64,000 nucleotides of DNA from Tepidiphilus olei (GTDB taxonomy: Bacteria; Pseudomonadota; Gammaproteobacteria; Burkholderiales; Rhodocyclaceae): the NCBI RefSeq assembly GCF_006980705.1, contig NZ_SBHO01000007.1:1-64000 (forward strand), written 5' to 3'. Position 1 is the first letter of the stretch. Every line of letters starts with the position of its first letter. The position numbers and the translations under genes are program-made. The notes beneath the pieces were generated by a model. That model had not been told where the DNA came from. It worked only from the letters and a program-made list of their open reading frames with translations, and did not search any database. Shown piece after piece: positions 40,206 through 51,970 of the stretch.

Positions 40206-41123
40206 ATGTCCATTCTTCTGGCCACCGTGCTCGCCCTCGCGCTCGATCGCCTCTTCGGCGAGCCGCCGCGCTGGCACCCCCTCGTCGGCTTCGGCCGCTG
40301 GGCCAGCGCCCTGGAACGCCTCGTGCGCCGGCACCTCGGCGAGGGCGTGGGCGCAGGAATGCTCGCCTGGGCACTGGCGGTGCTACCCTGGGTGGGACTG
40401 GTCGCCGCTTTGGGACGGGTGCATCCCTTCGTCGAAAACGCGCTCGCGGTCGGCTGCCTGGCGCTCGCCCTCGGGGCACGCAGCCTGCGCGAGCACCTCG
40501 AACCGGTGCGCGACGCGCTCGCCGCAGCAGATCTGCCCACCGCCCGGGCGCGGGTGGCCTTCCTCGTGAGCCGGGACACGGCGGCAATGACGGGCGAAGA
40601 GGTGGCGCGCGCTGCCACGGAATCGGCGCTGGAAAACGGCCACGACGCCGTGCTCGCCCCGCTGGTGTGGTTCGCGCTGCTCGGCGCGCCCGGCGTGGTA
40701 CTGCATCGCCTGGCCAATACGCTCGATGCCATGTGGGGCTATCGCACGCCGCGCTACGAGCGTTTCGGCAAGTGCGCCGCCCGTATCGACGACGCGCTCG
40801 GCTGGCCGAGCGCACGGGTCACGGCGCTCCTCTATGCCTTGGGCGGACGCACGGCGGCGGCGTTGCGGTGCTGGCGCCGCCAGGCCCCGCAGTGGGAGAG
40901 CCCCAACGCCGGCCCGGTGATGGCGAGCGGCGCCGGCGCGCTGGGCGTCACTCTGGGCGGAACGGCTTCTTATGGCGGAACGCGGCACGAGCGCCCCCTG
41001 CTCGGCGAAGGTCCCGCGCCGGGCGCGGCCAGCGTGGCCACCGCCATGGAACTCGTCGAACGGGCCGTCTGGGGCTGGCTGCTCCTGCTCGCACTCCTCA
41101 CCCTGGCGGGAGGTGCGCGATGA
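40206..41123 (+). CDS. cobD: Adenosylcobinamide-phosphate synthase CobD/CbiB
   Basis: A 305-aa membrane enzyme that attaches aminopropanol (phosphate) to cobyric acid. It opens [21 protein letters not shown], the family hallmark, and contains [35 protein letters not shown] and the conserved [24 protein letters not shown]. Several hydrophobic helices are present. The stop overlaps the next gene's ATG. Confidence 0.95.
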   Translation: MSILLATVLALALDRLFGEPPRWHPLVGFGRWASALERLVRRHLGEGVGAGMLAWALAVLPWVGLVAALGRVHPFVENALAVGCLALALGARSLREHLEPVRDALAAADLPTARARVAFLVSRDTAAMTGEEVARAATESALENGHDAVLAPLVWFALLGAPGVVLHRLANTLDAMWGYRTPRYERFGKCAARIDDALGWPSARVTALLYALGGRTAAALRCWRRQAPQWESPNAGPVMASGAGALGVTLGGTASYGGTRHERPLLGEGPAPGAASVATAMELVERAVWGWLLLLALLTLAGGAR

Positions 41124-42130
41124 GCCGACCGGTACACGGCGGGCGCCTGCGCGAGGCGGCGCGTCGCCACGGCCTGCCGCCCGAGTGCTGGCTCGACCTC
41201 TCCACCGGCATCAGCCCCTGGTCCTACCCCCTGCCGCCGGTCCCCGAGGAAGTCTGGCGGCGTCTACCGGAAGAGGACGACGGGCTCGATGAACTCGTGC
41301 ATGCCGTCTTCGGCCGCCCCGCCCTGGCGGTACCCGGCACCCAAGCGGCCATTTCCCGCCTGCCGGCCCTCTTGCCCGAAGTGCGCCGCGTGCTGGTGCC
41401 GCATCCCAGCTACGGCGAGCACGCCCATGCCTGGCGCACCCACGCCGTCTTGCGCTGCGCCCCCTCCGCCGATGAGATCGATGCACGGCTCGACGAAGTC
41501 GACGCGCTGGTGCTCGTACACCCGAACAATCCCACCGGAGCGCGCTTTCCCGCCTGGAAGCTGCACGCATGGCATCGGCGTCTCGCCGGGCGCGGCGGTT
41601 GGCTGATCGTGGACGAAGCCTTCCTCGAACCGGGCGAGGCGGGCAGCCTCGTGGTCGAGACCGGCTCTCCCGGCCTCGTCGTCTTGCGTTCGCTGGGCAA
41701 ATTCTGGGGGCTTGCGGGTCTGCGCTTCGGCCTGGTCTTCGCCCCCGAACCGCTGCGCGAGCGCCTCGCCGCCTTGCTCGACCCGTGGGCGGTGAGCCAT
41801 CCGGCGCGCTGGGCGGCCCGGCTCGCGCTCGCCGACTCCGCCTGGCAGGAACGGCAGCGCGCGCGCCTGGCCGCCGCCTCGCTTGCCTTGGCGACGATGC
41901 TGGAAGAATCCGGTCTCAGGGTGGGCGGCCGCACCTCGCTCTTCGTCTGGGTCGAGACGCCGCGGGCACCGACGCTCGCCGCCGCCCTCGAGCGCCACGG
42001 CATCCTCGTGCGCCGTTTCGACGACCCGCCGGGGTTGCGCTTCGGGCTACCCGCCGACGCGGCCCAGTCAGAGCGGCTGCGGGCGGCGCTCTTCGAGGCG
42101 ATCGCCGAGACTCCAAGGATTTCATCATGA
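41120..42130 (+). CDS. cobC: PLP-dependent threonine-phosphate decarboxylase (CobC-like)
   Basis: A 336-aa aminotransferase-fold enzyme that supplies the aminopropanol phosphate arm of cobalamin. VHPNNPTG and the Schiff-base lysine Lys194 in [16 protein letters not shown] are present. The N-terminal [30 protein letters not shown] is the CobC/CobD signature. It is co-translated with cobD and thiL. In Salmonella naming this enzyme is CobD; here the Pseudomonas name is used. Confidence 0.9.
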   Translation: MSRPVHGGRLREAARRHGLPPECWLDLSTGISPWSYPLPPVPEEVWRRLPEEDDGLDELVHAVFGRPALAVPGTQAAISRLPALLPEVRRVLVPHPSYGEHAHAWRTHAVLRCAPSADEIDARLDEVDALVLVHPNNPTGARFPAWKLHAWHRRLAGRGGWLIVDEAFLEPGEAGSLVVETGSPGLVVLRSLGKFWGLAGLRFGLVFAPEPLRERLAALLDPWAVSHPARWAARLALADSAWQERQRARLAAASLALATMLEESGLRVGGRTSLFVWVETPRAPTLAAALERHGILVRRFDDPPGLRFGLPADAAQSERLRAALFEAIAETPRISS

Positions 42131-43116
42131 ACGAATTCGCCCTGATCGAGCAGTTCTTCGCCGATCCCGCCGCGCACGAACCCACCCCGTCCTGGCTGCG
42201 GCTGGGCATTGGCGACGACGCGGCGCTGCTCGTCGAGAAAAGCGGCTGGGAGACAGCGATCACCTGCGACACCCTCATCGAGGGTCGGCACTTCCTGGCC
42301 GGAACCGATCCGGAGGCGCTCGGCTGGAAAGCGCTGGCGGTGAACCTCTCCGATCTGGCGGCCATGGGCGCCGTCCCCACGGGGTTCCTCCTCGCCCTCA
42401 CCCTGCCCGAGGCCGATGAAGCCTGGCTCACGGCCTTCGCCCGCGGGCTCTTCGCCTGCGCCCGGCGGCACGGCGCCCGGCTCATCGGTGGAGACACCAC
42501 CCGCGGCCCACGGGCGCTCACGATCACGGCGCTCGGACGGGTACCGGCGGGCGAGGCGATATTGCGCAGCGGCGTGCGCGAAGGGGACGACGTCTGGGTG
42601 AGCGGGCGACCCGGACGCGCTGCCCTGGGGCTCGCCGTGCGATTCGGGGAACTCTCGCCGAACCTGCCCGGCGCCGGTGAATGGCTCGCCGCGCTCGATC
42701 GTCCCGAACCGCGCCTTGCCTTGGGACGCCGCTTGCGGCGCCTCGCGCACGCGATGCTCGACGTCTCGGACGGATTGCTCGGCGACCTCCGGCACCTCCT
42801 CGAACGCTCGGCACCGCCCCTCCTCACTGCCGAGATCGAGGTGGCCAGACTGCCGCTCGCCCCGCTCATCGCCGGCGGGGCGCCGCCGGAGCGGGCACGA
42901 GCCGCTTTGCTCGCCGGTGGCGACGACTACGAACTCCTCTTCACCGCCGCGCCGGGATCACGCGACCGAATCATCCTTCTCGGCAGGGAACTCGACCTGC
43001 CGCTTTCCCGCATCGGGCGGATCGTATCAACGGAGCAACCGCCCATCGTGCTCATCGAGCCCGATGAGCGGCGTACCCTGCCCGAAGTTTTGGGCTATGA
43101 TCATTTCCGCCCATGA
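42127..43116 (+). CDS. thiL: Thiamine-monophosphate kinase ThiL
   Basis: A 329-aa member of the PurM/ThiL fold that makes thiamine diphosphate. The N-terminal FALIEQFF and GIGDDAALL are conserved, as are CDTLIEGRHF, AVNLSDLAAMGA, RLIGGDTTRG and the late AMLDVSDGLLGDL and AGGDDYELLF. It overlaps the gene before (ATGA). thiL-pgpA is a common pair. Confidence 0.96.
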   Translation: MNEFALIEQFFADPAAHEPTPSWLRLGIGDDAALLVEKSGWETAITCDTLIEGRHFLAGTDPEALGWKALAVNLSDLAAMGAVPTGFLLALTLPEADEAWLTAFARGLFACARRHGARLIGGDTTRGPRALTITALGRVPAGEAILRSGVREGDDVWVSGRPGRAALGLAVRFGELSPNLPGAGEWLAALDRPEPRLALGRRLRRLAHAMLDVSDGLLGDLRHLLERSAPPLLTAEIEVARLPLAPLIAGGAPPERARAALLAGGDDYELLFTAAPGSRDRIILLGRELDLPLSRIGRIVSTEQPPIVLIEPDERRTLPEVLGYDHFRP

Positions 43117-43127
43117 AAGGAGCGCCC

Positions 43128-43631
43128 ATGTCCGCCGAGCGCACACGCCCCTCCGTCGCCTTCCTCCTCCAGCATCCGGCGCACTTCATCGCGCTCGGAT
43201 TCGGGGCGGGTCTCTCTCCCCGGGCTCCGGGCACGGTCGGTTCGCTCCTTGCCTGGGCGCTCTACCCCCTGCTGCGCGCCCCGGTCTCCGAGGGGCTCTT
43301 CCTGCTGCTGCTCGCCTCCTTTTTCCTTGCCGGCGTCATCGCCTGTGACCGTACGGCCAAGGCGCTGGGCACCAAGGATCCCGGCGCCGTGGTCTGGGAC
43401 GAGATGATCGCCGTCTGGCTCGTACTCTTCTTCTGCCCGCCGGGGCTTGCCTGGCAGGCGGCGGGCGTGGCGCTCTTTCGCCTGTTCGACATCGCCAAAC
43501 CCGAACCCATCGCCACCCTGGAGCGGCGCTTCCGCGGTGGCTTGGGCATCATGATCGACGATCTGGCCGCCGCCGGCTACGTACTGCTCGTGCTCGCCCT
43601 TGCGGTGCACTTCCTGGGAGAAGGCGCGTGA
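43128..43631 (+). CDS. pgpA: Phosphatidylglycerophosphatase A
   Basis: A 167-aa inner-membrane phosphatase that makes phosphatidylglycerol. [20 protein letters not shown], the metal-binding [12 protein letters not shown] and FDIAKPEPI are family hallmarks, and four hydrophobic helices are visible. AAAGGAG sits five bases before the ATG at 43128; an ATG at 43113 overlapping the thiL stop is possible but has no comparable site. Confidence 0.94.
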   Translation: MSAERTRPSVAFLLQHPAHFIALGFGAGLSPRAPGTVGSLLAWALYPLLRAPVSEGLFLLLLASFFLAGVIACDRTAKALGTKDPGAVVWDEMIAVWLVLFFCPPGLAWQAAGVALFRLFDIAKPEPIATLERRFRGGLGIMIDDLAAAGYVLLVLALAVHFLGEGA

Positions 43632-44131
43632 TCCACCCCGAAGATCCGCTGGGACGGCTCGCCCGGGAGTTGGGCATGCTGCTTGCCGCCCGCGGCTGGA
43701 TGCTCGCCACCGCCGAATCCTGTACCGGCGGGGCCGTCGCCGAAGCGATCACGGCGATCGCCGGCAGCTCCGGCTGGTTCGAACGCGGTTTCGTCACCTA
43801 CGCCAATGCCGCCAAGATCGAAGTGCTCGGCGTCGACCCCCTCACCCTCGAACGCCACGGGGCCGTGTCGGAAGCCGTGGCGCGCGAAATGGCGCTCGGT
43901 GCACTCACGCACAGCCAGGCCGAGCTGGCCTTGTCCATTACCGGTATCGCCGGGCCCGACGGCGGCACGCCGGACAAGCCCGTGGGTACCGTCTGTTTCG
44001 GCTGGGCCTGGGATCGGACCCGGCCGCGGGTACGCAGCGAACGGCGCCACTTCGCCGGCGACCGCATCGCCGTGCGCGCCCAGGCCGTGCGCACGGCGCT
44101 CTCCGGTGCCATCGCCCTGTGCCACCCCTGA
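43628..44131 (+). CDS. pncC: Nicotinamide-nucleotide amidohydrolase PncC (CinA C-terminal type)
   Basis: 167 aa, the stand-alone CinA C-terminal domain that converts NMN to nicotinate mononucleotide. [21 protein letters not shown] is the active-site region. AAKIEVLGV and [20 protein letters not shown] follow. It starts with a GTG overlapping the pgpA stop and lies directly upstream of recA, as cinA commonly does. Confidence 0.94.
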   Translation: MIHPEDPLGRLARELGMLLAARGWMLATAESCTGGAVAEAITAIAGSSGWFERGFVTYANAAKIEVLGVDPLTLERHGAVSEAVAREMALGALTHSQAELALSITGIAGPDGGTPDKPVGTVCFGWAWDRTRPRVRSERRHFAGDRIAVRAQAVRTALSGAIALCHP

Positions 44132-44190
44132 ACCATCCTGTGCCATAATCGGTCGAAGCGTTTTCGTACTTGCCAGCCAAGGAATTTTCG

Positions 44191-45258
<1,068 letters not shown>

Positions 45259-45267
45259 GCCTACGTC

Positions 45268-45750
45268 ATGGCGATGAGCGGGCCGAGCGTGTGGCAAAGA
45301 GCGCTGCGGCTGCTCGCGCGCCGCGAACACAGCCGCGCCGAGCTCGCGCGCAAGCTCGCCCCCCACGGCACGCCCGAGGAAATCGCAGAGGCGCTCGCCC
45401 GCCTCGAGCGCACGGGACTCCTGTCCGACGAGCGCTGCGCCCGCGCCTTCGTCGCCGCCCGGGCCGAGCGCAGCGGCCGGCGCCTTCTGGAGCTGCGGCT
45501 GCGCGAGCGCGGGCTGGACGACGCCCTCATCGACGACGTCCTCGACGCGCTGGAAGCCGAATCGAGCGAAGCCGAGCGCGCCGCCGCCCTGTGGCGCAAA
45601 CGCTTCGGCACGCCGCCCGCCGACGCCAGGGAATGGGCCCGGCAGGCACGATTTCTCGCCGGCCGCGGATTCTCCCCGTCCCTCGTCACCCGGCTGCTGC
45701 GCGACCCGCCCGAAGACTTCACCGAACCTTTCCCTGACACCGAACCCTGA
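45268..45750 (+). CDS. recX: Regulatory protein RecX
   Basis: A 160-aa, largely helical protein that caps and inhibits RecA filaments. [22 protein letters not shown] and [33 protein letters not shown] are typical RecX repeats. It starts nine bases after recA, the usual arrangement. Confidence 0.93.
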   Translation: MAMSGPSVWQRALRLLARREHSRAELARKLAPHGTPEEIAEALARLERTGLLSDERCARAFVAARAERSGRRLLELRLRERGLDDALIDDVLDALEAESSEAERAAALWRKRFGTPPADAREWARQARFLAGRGFSPSLVTRLLRDPPEDFTEPFPDTEP

Positions 45751-45757
45751 GTCCTCC

Positions 45758-46480
45758 ATGTCGCTGCTGCACGTCGAACGCCTGCGCAAAACCTACGGCA
45801 AACGCACCGTCGTCGCCTCGGTCGATCTCACCGTCGAAGCCGGCGAGATCGTGGGGCTGCTCGGTCCCAACGGGGCGGGCAAGACCACCTGTTTCTACAT
45901 GATCGTCGGGCTCGTGCGCGCCGACGACGGCAAGATCGAGCTCGACGGTCAGGACGTCACCCACGAGCCCATCCACCGCCGCGCCCGGCATGGCCTCTCT
46001 TACCTGCCGCAGGAAGCGAGCATCTTCCGCCGCCTGTCGGTGCGGGAAAACGTGCGTGCCGTACTCGAACTGCGGGGGCTACCCAAAGAGGAGATTCGGC
46101 AGAAAGAAGACGAACTGCTCGCCGAACTCGGAATCGCGCATCTGGCCGATCAGCCCTCGGTGTCGCTCTCCGGCGGCGAACGGCGCCGCCTCGAAATCGC
46201 CCGGGCGCTCGCCACCGACCCGAAGATCATCCTGCTCGACGAACCCTTCGCCGGCGTCGATCCCATCGCCGTGATCGAGATCCAGCGCATCGTGCGGTTC
46301 CTGCAAGAGCGCGGCATCAGCGTACTCATCACCGACCACAACGTGCGTGAAACGCTCGGCATCTGCAACCGCGCCTCCATCCTCGCCGACGGCCGGGTCA
46401 TCGCCTCGGGCCGCCCCGAGGAGATCATCGACGACCCGCACGTGCGCCGCGTCTATCTCGGCGAACATTTCCGCCTGTAG
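45758..46480 (+). CDS. lptB: LPS export system ATP-binding protein LptB
   Basis: A 240-aa ABC ATPase that powers LPS extraction by LptFG. Walker [11 protein letters not shown], signature [15 protein letters not shown], Walker [14 protein letters not shown] and the conserved [15 protein letters not shown]-loop region are present. It precedes rpoN, the usual lptB-rpoN order. LptA and LptC are not in the window between recX and lptB. Confidence 0.96.
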   Translation: MSLLHVERLRKTYGKRTVVASVDLTVEAGEIVGLLGPNGAGKTTCFYMIVGLVRADDGKIELDGQDVTHEPIHRRARHGLSYLPQEASIFRRLSVRENVRAVLELRGLPKEEIRQKEDELLAELGIAHLADQPSVSLSGGERRRLEIARALATDPKIILLDEPFAGVDPIAVIEIQRIVRFLQERGISVLITDHNVRETLGICNRASILADGRVIASGRPEEIIDDPHVRRVYLGEHFRL

Positions 46481-46482
46481 CC

Positions 46483-47988
46483 ATGAGCCTCGAGCCCCGC
46501 CTGCACCTTCGTGCCAGCGCCACGCTCGCCCTCTCCCCGCAGATGGCGCAGGCGCTCAAGCTCCTGACGCTGTCGGCCGTCGAACTGCAGCAGACCCTCG
46601 AAGAAGCCCTGCAGGCGAACCCCCTCCTCGAAGTGGCGGAGACCGACGAAGAATCCCCCGAAGAAACGCTTCCCATCGCAACCAACGAAGGCGATGAATC
46701 CGACGACTGGCAGGCGCAACTCCTCGAGCGTCCCAGCGCGGAGTCGCCCGGCGAAGCGCACGAGCACACCGAAGACACCCTCCAGCCCGCGCCCGAAGAA
46801 CAAACGAGCGCCAACGACACCGAAGCCTTCGACGACGAGCTCCTGTGGCAGGATGCCCGCCCCGCGCGCGACGACGACGAAGCATCCGACTTCACCGAGT
46901 GGCACGCCGCTGCCACCGATCTACACCACTACCTGCACGAACAGGCCGCGCTCACGCCGCTCGCCGAACGCGACCGGGCCCTCGTCGCCTTCATGATCGA
47001 AGCCCTCGACGACGACGGCTATCTGCACGAAGACCTCGACGAACTGCTCGCCAGCATCCCGCCCGAGCTCGAAGTCGGCCGTGAAGACCTGGAAATCGCC
47101 CTCAAGCTCATCCAAAGCTTCGACCCACCCGGGGTCGGTGCGCGCGACCTCGGCGAATGCCTGCGGCTGCAGCTGCGCGAGCGCCCCGACACGCCGGCGC
47201 GGCGCCTGGCCGAGCGGCTGGTGAGCGAAGCGCTCGAGCTCCTCGGCCGTAAGGACTATGCCATACTCAAGCGCCGCTACGCCTGCGACGACGCCCTGCT
47301 GCGCGAGGCGCTCGCCCTCATCGCTACGCTCGACCCCCACCCGGGCAGCCGCATCGGCGGCGAACCACCCCCCTACGTCATTCCCGACGTGATCGTGCGC
47401 CGGCGCGACGGTCGCTGGCAGGTCGAACTCAACCCGGCCGTCGCCCCCCGGCTCACCCTCAACCAGCGCTACGCCCAGATCCTCGGCGAGCGGCGCGACG
47501 GCACCGAAGCCCTGCGTGAGCATCTCGCCGCAGCAAAGATCCTAATCCGACAACTCGAACAACGCAACCACACCATCCTGCGCGTCGCCCAGGAAATCGT
47601 CGAGCGCCAGCAAGACTTCTTCGAGCACGGCGAAGCCGCCATGAAGCCGCTCACCCTGCGCACGCTCGCCGAAGCGCTCGAACTGCACGAATCCACCATC
47701 TCCCGCGTCACTCAGGGCAAATACCTGCAGTGTCCACGGGGCGTCTTCGAATTCCGCCACTTCTTCGGCGGCGGCATCGCCGGTGAAGATGGTGAAATCG
47801 CCTCGGCCACCGCCATCAAGGCCCGGCTGCGAGCCCTGATCGAAGGTGAAAACCGGACGAAACCGCTGTCGGACACCCGCCTCGCCGAGCTACTTGCGGC
47901 AGAAGGTATCCCCATCGCCCGCCGAACCGTGGCAAAATACCGCGAGCAGATGCAAATCCCGCCGGCGAACCGGCGCAAAGCCTTGTAA
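46483..47988 (+). CDS. rpoN: RNA polymerase sigma-54 factor
   Basis: 501 aa. The N-terminal glutamine/leucine-rich region I (LRASATLALSPQMAQALKLL) binds activators. An acidic region II (about 45-130) and a core-binding domain follow. The C-terminal DNA-binding part has LHESTISRVTQGKYLQCPRG and the RpoN box ARRTVAKYRE (about 479-488), which recognises the -24 element. It is followed by hpf, ptsN and hprK, the classical rpoN cluster. Confidence 0.97.
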   Translation: MSLEPRLHLRASATLALSPQMAQALKLLTLSAVELQQTLEEALQANPLLEVAETDEESPEETLPIATNEGDESDDWQAQLLERPSAESPGEAHEHTEDTLQPAPEEQTSANDTEAFDDELLWQDARPARDDDEASDFTEWHAAATDLHHYLHEQAALTPLAERDRALVAFMIEALDDDGYLHEDLDELLASIPPELEVGREDLEIALKLIQSFDPPGVGARDLGECLRLQLRERPDTPARRLAERLVSEALELLGRKDYAILKRRYACDDALLREALALIATLDPHPGSRIGGEPPPYVIPDVIVRRRDGRWQVELNPAVAPRLTLNQRYAQILGERRDGTEALREHLAAAKILIRQLEQRNHTILRVAQEIVERQQDFFEHGEAAMKPLTLRTLAEALELHESTISRVTQGKYLQCPRGVFEFRHFFGGGIAGEDGEIASATAIKARLRALIEGENRTKPLSDTRLAELLAAEGIPIARRTVAKYREQMQIPPANRRKAL

Positions 47989-48009
47989 TCACCACCACAG
48001 GAGTGTGCG

Positions 48010-48333
48010 ATGAACTTCACCATCACCGGCCATCACGTCGAAGTCACCCCCGCGCTGCACGACTATGTCACGGAAAAAGTCGAACGGGTGCTGCGGCACT
48101 TCGACCACGCCACCTCGGCGCAGATCATCCTGCGCGTCGAGCGCAACACCCACAAGGCCGAAGTCACCGTACACGTCAAGGGCAAAGACTTCTTCGCCGA
48201 AGCCACCGATCCGGCCGACCTCTACGCCGCCATCGACGCGATGATCGACAAACTCGACCGTCAAGTGCGCAAGCACAAAGAAATCGTCACCAACCACCAC
48301 CAGCCGGCCGCCCCGGCCGCTCAAGGCGAGTGA
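48010..48333 (+). CDS. hpf: Ribosome hibernation promoting factor (short form)
   Basis: A 107-aa member of the HPF/YfiA family: MNFTITGHHVEVTPALHDYV, KVERVLRHFDHA and the basic DKLDRQVRKHKE. The short length without the S30AE C-terminal domain matches the gammaproteobacterial/betaproteobacterial type that promotes 100S dimers with RMF-like factors. The ATG follows CAGGAG. Confidence 0.95.
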   Translation: MNFTITGHHVEVTPALHDYVTEKVERVLRHFDHATSAQIILRVERNTHKAEVTVHVKGKDFFAEATDPADLYAAIDAMIDKLDRQVRKHKEIVTNHHQPAAPAAQGE

Positions 48334-48388
48334 CCGTCCCTGGGGTGGCCCCAGCCGCCACCCTGGTGCCCTCACCCTCGACTCGGCC

Positions 48389-48841
48389 ATGAACCTCATC
48401 GCCAGCCTTCTCGACGTCGAGCACATCGCCCTCGACCTCCCCGCCGCCGACAAGCAGCAGGCCCTGGGAGCCGCCGCCCTGCTCTTCGCACGCGACGGGC
48501 TCGACCCGGCCAAGGTACAGGCGGCGCTCGCCGAGCGCGAACGGCTGGGTTCGACCGGCATCGGCGAGGGCGTAGCCATCCCGCACGGCCGACTCAAAGG
48601 TCTAGCTGCCCCCCGTGGCGCCTTCGTGCGGCTCGCCACCCCCGTGCCTTTCGACGCCTGCGACGGTCGTCCCGTACGGTTCATGTTCGTCCTCCTCGTG
48701 CCCGAGCAGGCCACCGAAGAACACTTGCAAATCCTCTCCCAGCTCGCCGAACGTTTCAGCGACCCGGACGTACGTCAGGCGCTCATGACCGTTTCCGATC
48801 CGGAATCCGCCCTTGGTCTGCTGACCGGCGCCGATGGCTGA
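48389..48841 (+). CDS. ptsN: Nitrogen PTS enzyme IIA (PtsN)
   Basis: A 150-aa EIIA-Ntr domain that regulates by its phosphorylation state. Phosphoacceptor His66 is in GVAIPHGRLKGL. LFARDGLDPAKVQAALAERE and MFVLLVPEQATEEHLQILSQLAERF are typical. Its position between hpf and hprK is standard in betaproteobacteria. Confidence 0.96.
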   Translation: MNLIASLLDVEHIALDLPAADKQQALGAAALLFARDGLDPAKVQAALAERERLGSTGIGEGVAIPHGRLKGLAAPRGAFVRLATPVPFDACDGRPVRFMFVLLVPEQATEEHLQILSQLAERFSDPDVRQALMTVSDPESALGLLTGADG

Positions 48842-48850
48842 ACCCGCGAG

Positions 48851-49813
48851 ATGAGAGAGACCTCGCTGCGTGCCGTCATCGAGGCGATCGACCCCGAACT
48901 GCACCTCACCCACGTCACCGGCTCGCTCGAACGCACCCTCGCCGTCCTCGACGAGCGCCTATGGCCGGCCGACCTCGTCGGCCACCTCAACCTCATCCAC
49001 CCGGGGCGCGTCCAGATCATCGGCGCCGCCGAGATGACCTGGGCGCGACGCCTCGGACAAAAGCGCATCGCCCGCCACCTCGAAGAAATCTTCACCGCCA
49101 AACCCCCCGCTCTCATCGTCGCCGACGGCTGCACCCCCCCGCCCATCCTCGTAGCCCTATGCCGCACGCACGACGTGGCACTCTTCACCACCGAGCGCCC
49201 CTCGGCCGAAGTCATCGACCGCCTGCGACACCACCTCTCGCGCGTGCTCGCCGAGCGCGAGACGCGCCACGGCGTGCTCATGGACGTGCTCGGCCTCGGC
49301 GTCTTCATCACAGGCGACCCCGGCACCGGCAAATCCGAGCTCGCGCTCGAGCTCATCTCCCGCGGCCACGGGCTGGTGGCCGACGACATGGTCGAATTCG
49401 CCCGCCTCACCCCCACCGTGCTCGAAGGCCGCTGTCCGCCGCTGCTGCAGAATTACCTCGAAGTGCGGGGGCTGGGGTTGCTCGACATCCGCACCATTTT
49501 CGGCGAAACCGCCCTGCGCCGGCGCATGCGGCTTCGCCTCATCGTCCACTTGCGCCGGGTGCTACCGGGCGAACCGCCGCCGCCGCGCCTGGAGATGGAG
49601 CAGGTCACCGAAGAAATCCTCGGCGTGCCCATTCCCAAGACCACGCTGCCGGTGGCCGCCGGGCGCAATCTCGCCGTGCTACTCGAAGCCGCCGTGCGTG
49701 CCACCATCCTGCGGCTGCGCGGCATCGACTCCACCCGCGAATTCATCGACCGTCACAATGCGCTGCTGGCCCAGCAGAACCCAACCGAAACCGACTCCCA
49801 TGGAAACCTCTGA
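48851..49813 (+). CDS. hprK: HPr kinase/phosphorylase
   Basis: 320 aa. The C-terminal kinase domain has the P-loop GDPGTGKS (about 155-162), with LVADDMVEF. The K3-type tail ends [21 protein letters not shown]. It phosphorylates HPr at serine; in proteobacteria without sugar PTS it belongs to a regulatory PTS. The gene overlaps ilvA by 14 bases in a different frame. Confidence 0.96.
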   Translation: MRETSLRAVIEAIDPELHLTHVTGSLERTLAVLDERLWPADLVGHLNLIHPGRVQIIGAAEMTWARRLGQKRIARHLEEIFTAKPPALIVADGCTPPPILVALCRTHDVALFTTERPSAEVIDRLRHHLSRVLAERETRHGVLMDVLGLGVFITGDPGTGKSELALELISRGHGLVADDMVEFARLTPTVLEGRCPPLLQNYLEVRGLGLLDIRTIFGETALRRRMRLRLIVHLRRVLPGEPPPPRLEMEQVTEEILGVPIPKTTLPVAAGRNLAVLLEAAVRATILRLRGIDSTREFIDRHNALLAQQNPTETDSHGNL

Positions 49814-51332
49814 CTCTTCCTGCGATTACCTCGAACGCATCCTCACCGCCCAGGTCTACGACGTCGCCGTCGAAACGCCGCTCGACCCCGCCCCCACGCT
49901 GTCCCGGCGCCTCGGCAACCGAGTGCTCATCAAGCGCGAGGATCTGCAACCCGTCTTCAGCTTCAAGCTGCGCGGCGCCTACAACAAGATCGCCAAGCTC
50001 CCGCCGGAGGCGCTCGCGCGCGGCGTCATCTGCGCCTCGGCCGGCAACCACGCCCAGGGCGTGGCACTCTCCGCCCAGAAACTGGGCGCGCGCGCCGTCA
50101 TCGTCATGCCCACCACCACCCCGCTCATCAAAGTCGAAGCCGTGCGCAGCCGCGGCGCCGAAGTCGTGCTCTACGGCGAATCCTTCTCCGATGCCTACGC
50201 CTACGCCCGCACCCTCGAAGAAGAGGAAGGGCTCGTCTTCATCCACCCCTTCGACGATCCCGACGTGATCGCCGGCCAGGGCACCATCGCCATGGAACTC
50301 CTGCGCCAGCACCCCAAACCGATCGACGCCGTCTTCTGCGCCGTGGGCGGCGGAGGGCTGATCGCCGGCATCGCCGTCTATCTCAAGCGCCTGCGCCCCG
50401 AGATCCGCATCATCGGCGTCGAGGCCGAAGGCTCGGACGCCATGACCCAGTCGCTCGCCCGGGGCGAGCCGGTCGAACTCGCCCAAGTCGGACTCTTCGC
50501 CGACGGCACCGCCGTCAAGCGCGTGGGCGACGAAACCTTCCGCCTGTGCCAGCGCTACCTCGACGACATGATCGTGGTGAGCAACGACGAGATCTGCGCC
50601 GCCATCAAGGACGTCTTCGAAGACACCCGCGCCATTCTCGAACCGGCCGGAGCACAAGCCCTCGCCGGCCTCAAGTCCTACGCCCAAAAAATGGAGCTCA
50701 AGGACAAGACGCTGGTCGCCATCGCCTCCGGCGCCAACATGAACTTCGACCGCCTGCGCTTCATCGCCGAGCGCGCCGAGCTCGGAGAACGGCGCGAAGC
50801 CGTGCTCGCCGTCACCATCCCCGAGCGCCCCGGCGCGTTTCGCCGATTCATCACGCTCCTGGGCAAGCGCAACGTCACCGAGTTCAACTACCGCTATTCG
50901 GATCCCGAGGAAGCGCACATCTTCGTCGGCGTCGGCATCCACGACCGCAGCGAAGTCGAGAAACTCGTCACCCAACTACAGGCAGAGGGTCTGCCGGCGA
51001 TCGACCTCACCGACGACGAACTGGCCAAATCCCACATCCGCTACATGGTCGGCGGACGCGCCCCGCACGTGCGCCACGAACGGCTCTTGCGCTTCATCTT
51101 CCCCGAACGCCCCGGCGCGCTCGCCAACTTCCTTGCCCAGTTGCGCTCGGACTGGAACATCAGCCTCTTCCACTACCGCAACCACGGCGCTGACTTCGGC
51201 CGCGTCCTCGTCGGCATGCAGGTTCCACCGGAAGAAGACGAAGAATTCGCCCAGTTCCTCACCAAGCTCGGCTACGAATACGTCGAGGAAACGAACAACC
51301 CCGCCTATTCCCTCTTCCTCGCCGCCGGCTGA
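49800..51332 (+). CDS. ilvA: Threonine ammonia-lyase, biosynthetic
   Basis: A 510-aa PLP enzyme that deaminates threonine to 2-oxobutyrate for isoleucine synthesis. The Schiff-base Lys56 is in [25 protein letters not shown] and the phosphate-binding VGGGGLIAG follow. The C-terminal third carries two ACT-like regulatory domains ([18 protein letters not shown] and [15 protein letters not shown]), where isoleucine and valine act in the family. The start lies inside hprK, and the end overlaps the converging fau gene by 28 bases. Confidence 0.97.
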   Translation: METSDSSCDYLERILTAQVYDVAVETPLDPAPTLSRRLGNRVLIKREDLQPVFSFKLRGAYNKIAKLPPEALARGVICASAGNHAQGVALSAQKLGARAVIVMPTTTPLIKVEAVRSRGAEVVLYGESFSDAYAYARTLEEEEGLVFIHPFDDPDVIAGQGTIAMELLRQHPKPIDAVFCAVGGGGLIAGIAVYLKRLRPEIRIIGVEAEGSDAMTQSLARGEPVELAQVGLFADGTAVKRVGDETFRLCQRYLDDMIVVSNDEICAAIKDVFEDTRAILEPAGAQALAGLKSYAQKMELKDKTLVAIASGANMNFDRLRFIAERAELGERREAVLAVTIPERPGAFRRFITLLGKRNVTEFNYRYSDPEEAHIFVGVGIHDRSEVEKLVTQLQAEGLPAIDLTDDELAKSHIRYMVGGRAPHVRHERLLRFIFPERPGALANFLAQLRSDWNISLFHYRNHGADFGRVLVGMQVPPEEDEEFAQFLTKLGYEYVEETNNPAYSLFLAAG

Positions 51333-51892
51333 AACACCCCCGCCTCGGTCACGATCCAGTCCATCGGCACATCGTGCGCCTCGGGGTGGGTGTCGGGCAC
51401 GCGCGTGCATTCATACCCCACCCCGATCGCCGTCACGGGGCGCCCTGCCGCGCGATACGCTGCAAGGGTACGATCGTAGAACCCGCCCCCGTAGCCGATG
51501 CGATAACCCGCCGCGTCGAACGCCACGAGCGGCACCAGCAACACCACCGGCCACACGTGCTCTTCTCCCGCCGGAACCGGCAGCCCGAAGAGGTCGCGCG
51601 TCATGGGCGAACCGGGCGACCACGGCCGGAAAACGAGCGGCGCCGCCTTGCGTAGCGCCACCGGCAGGGCCACCCCGATACCGCGCCCTTCCGCCCACCC
51701 CCACAGCGACGCGAGCACGTCCGGTTCCGTCCGCACCGCCCAGAACCCCCCGACCCAGCCCCCCTCTTCAGGCAAAGACTCGAGCAGTCCGGCTACCGCC
51801 CGCCAGATCAGATCGTCCCAGCGTCGGCGCACTTCGGGCGAGATCGCCTCCCGCCGCGCCAAGGCCGATCGCCGCATTTCCACCCGATTCAT
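51305..51892 (-). CDS. fau: 5-formyltetrahydrofolate cyclo-ligase
   Basis: 195 aa. It converts 5-formyl-THF to 5,10-methenyl-THF using ATP. The N-terminal basic MRRSALARREAISPE and the C-terminal LVPLVAFDAAGYRIGYGGGFYDRTLA are family signatures. The proposed start is the ATG at 51890-51892 (an ATG five codons later is possible). It overlaps ilvA tail to tail and is divergent from the transglycosylase gene. Confidence 0.93.
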   Translation of the reverse strand: MNRVEMRRSALARREAISPEVRRRWDDLIWRAVAGLLESLPEEGGWVGGFWAVRTEPDVLASLWGWAEGRGIGVALPVALRKAAPLVFRPWSPGSPMTRDLFGLPVPAGEEHVWPVVLLVPLVAFDAAGYRIGYGGGFYDRTLAAYRAAGRPVTAIGVGYECTRVPDTHPEAHDVPMDWIVTEAGVFQPAARKRE

Positions 51893-51925
51893 TCCCCACC
51901 CTTCGATCTCCGATTCACCATGAGT

Positions 51926-51931
51926 TACAAT
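51926..51931 (+). promoter_or_regulatory. Possible -10 element (TACAAT) of the slt gene
   Basis: TACAAT lies in an AT-rich island between the divergent fau and slt genes, 39 bp before the preferred ATG at 51971. It would make the upstream ATG at 51920 untranscribed. The matching -35 is weak. Confidence 0.35.
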
Positions 51932-51970
51932 AAACGAAACGGCCTTTTTCCGCCAACCGCCCGATCCGCC

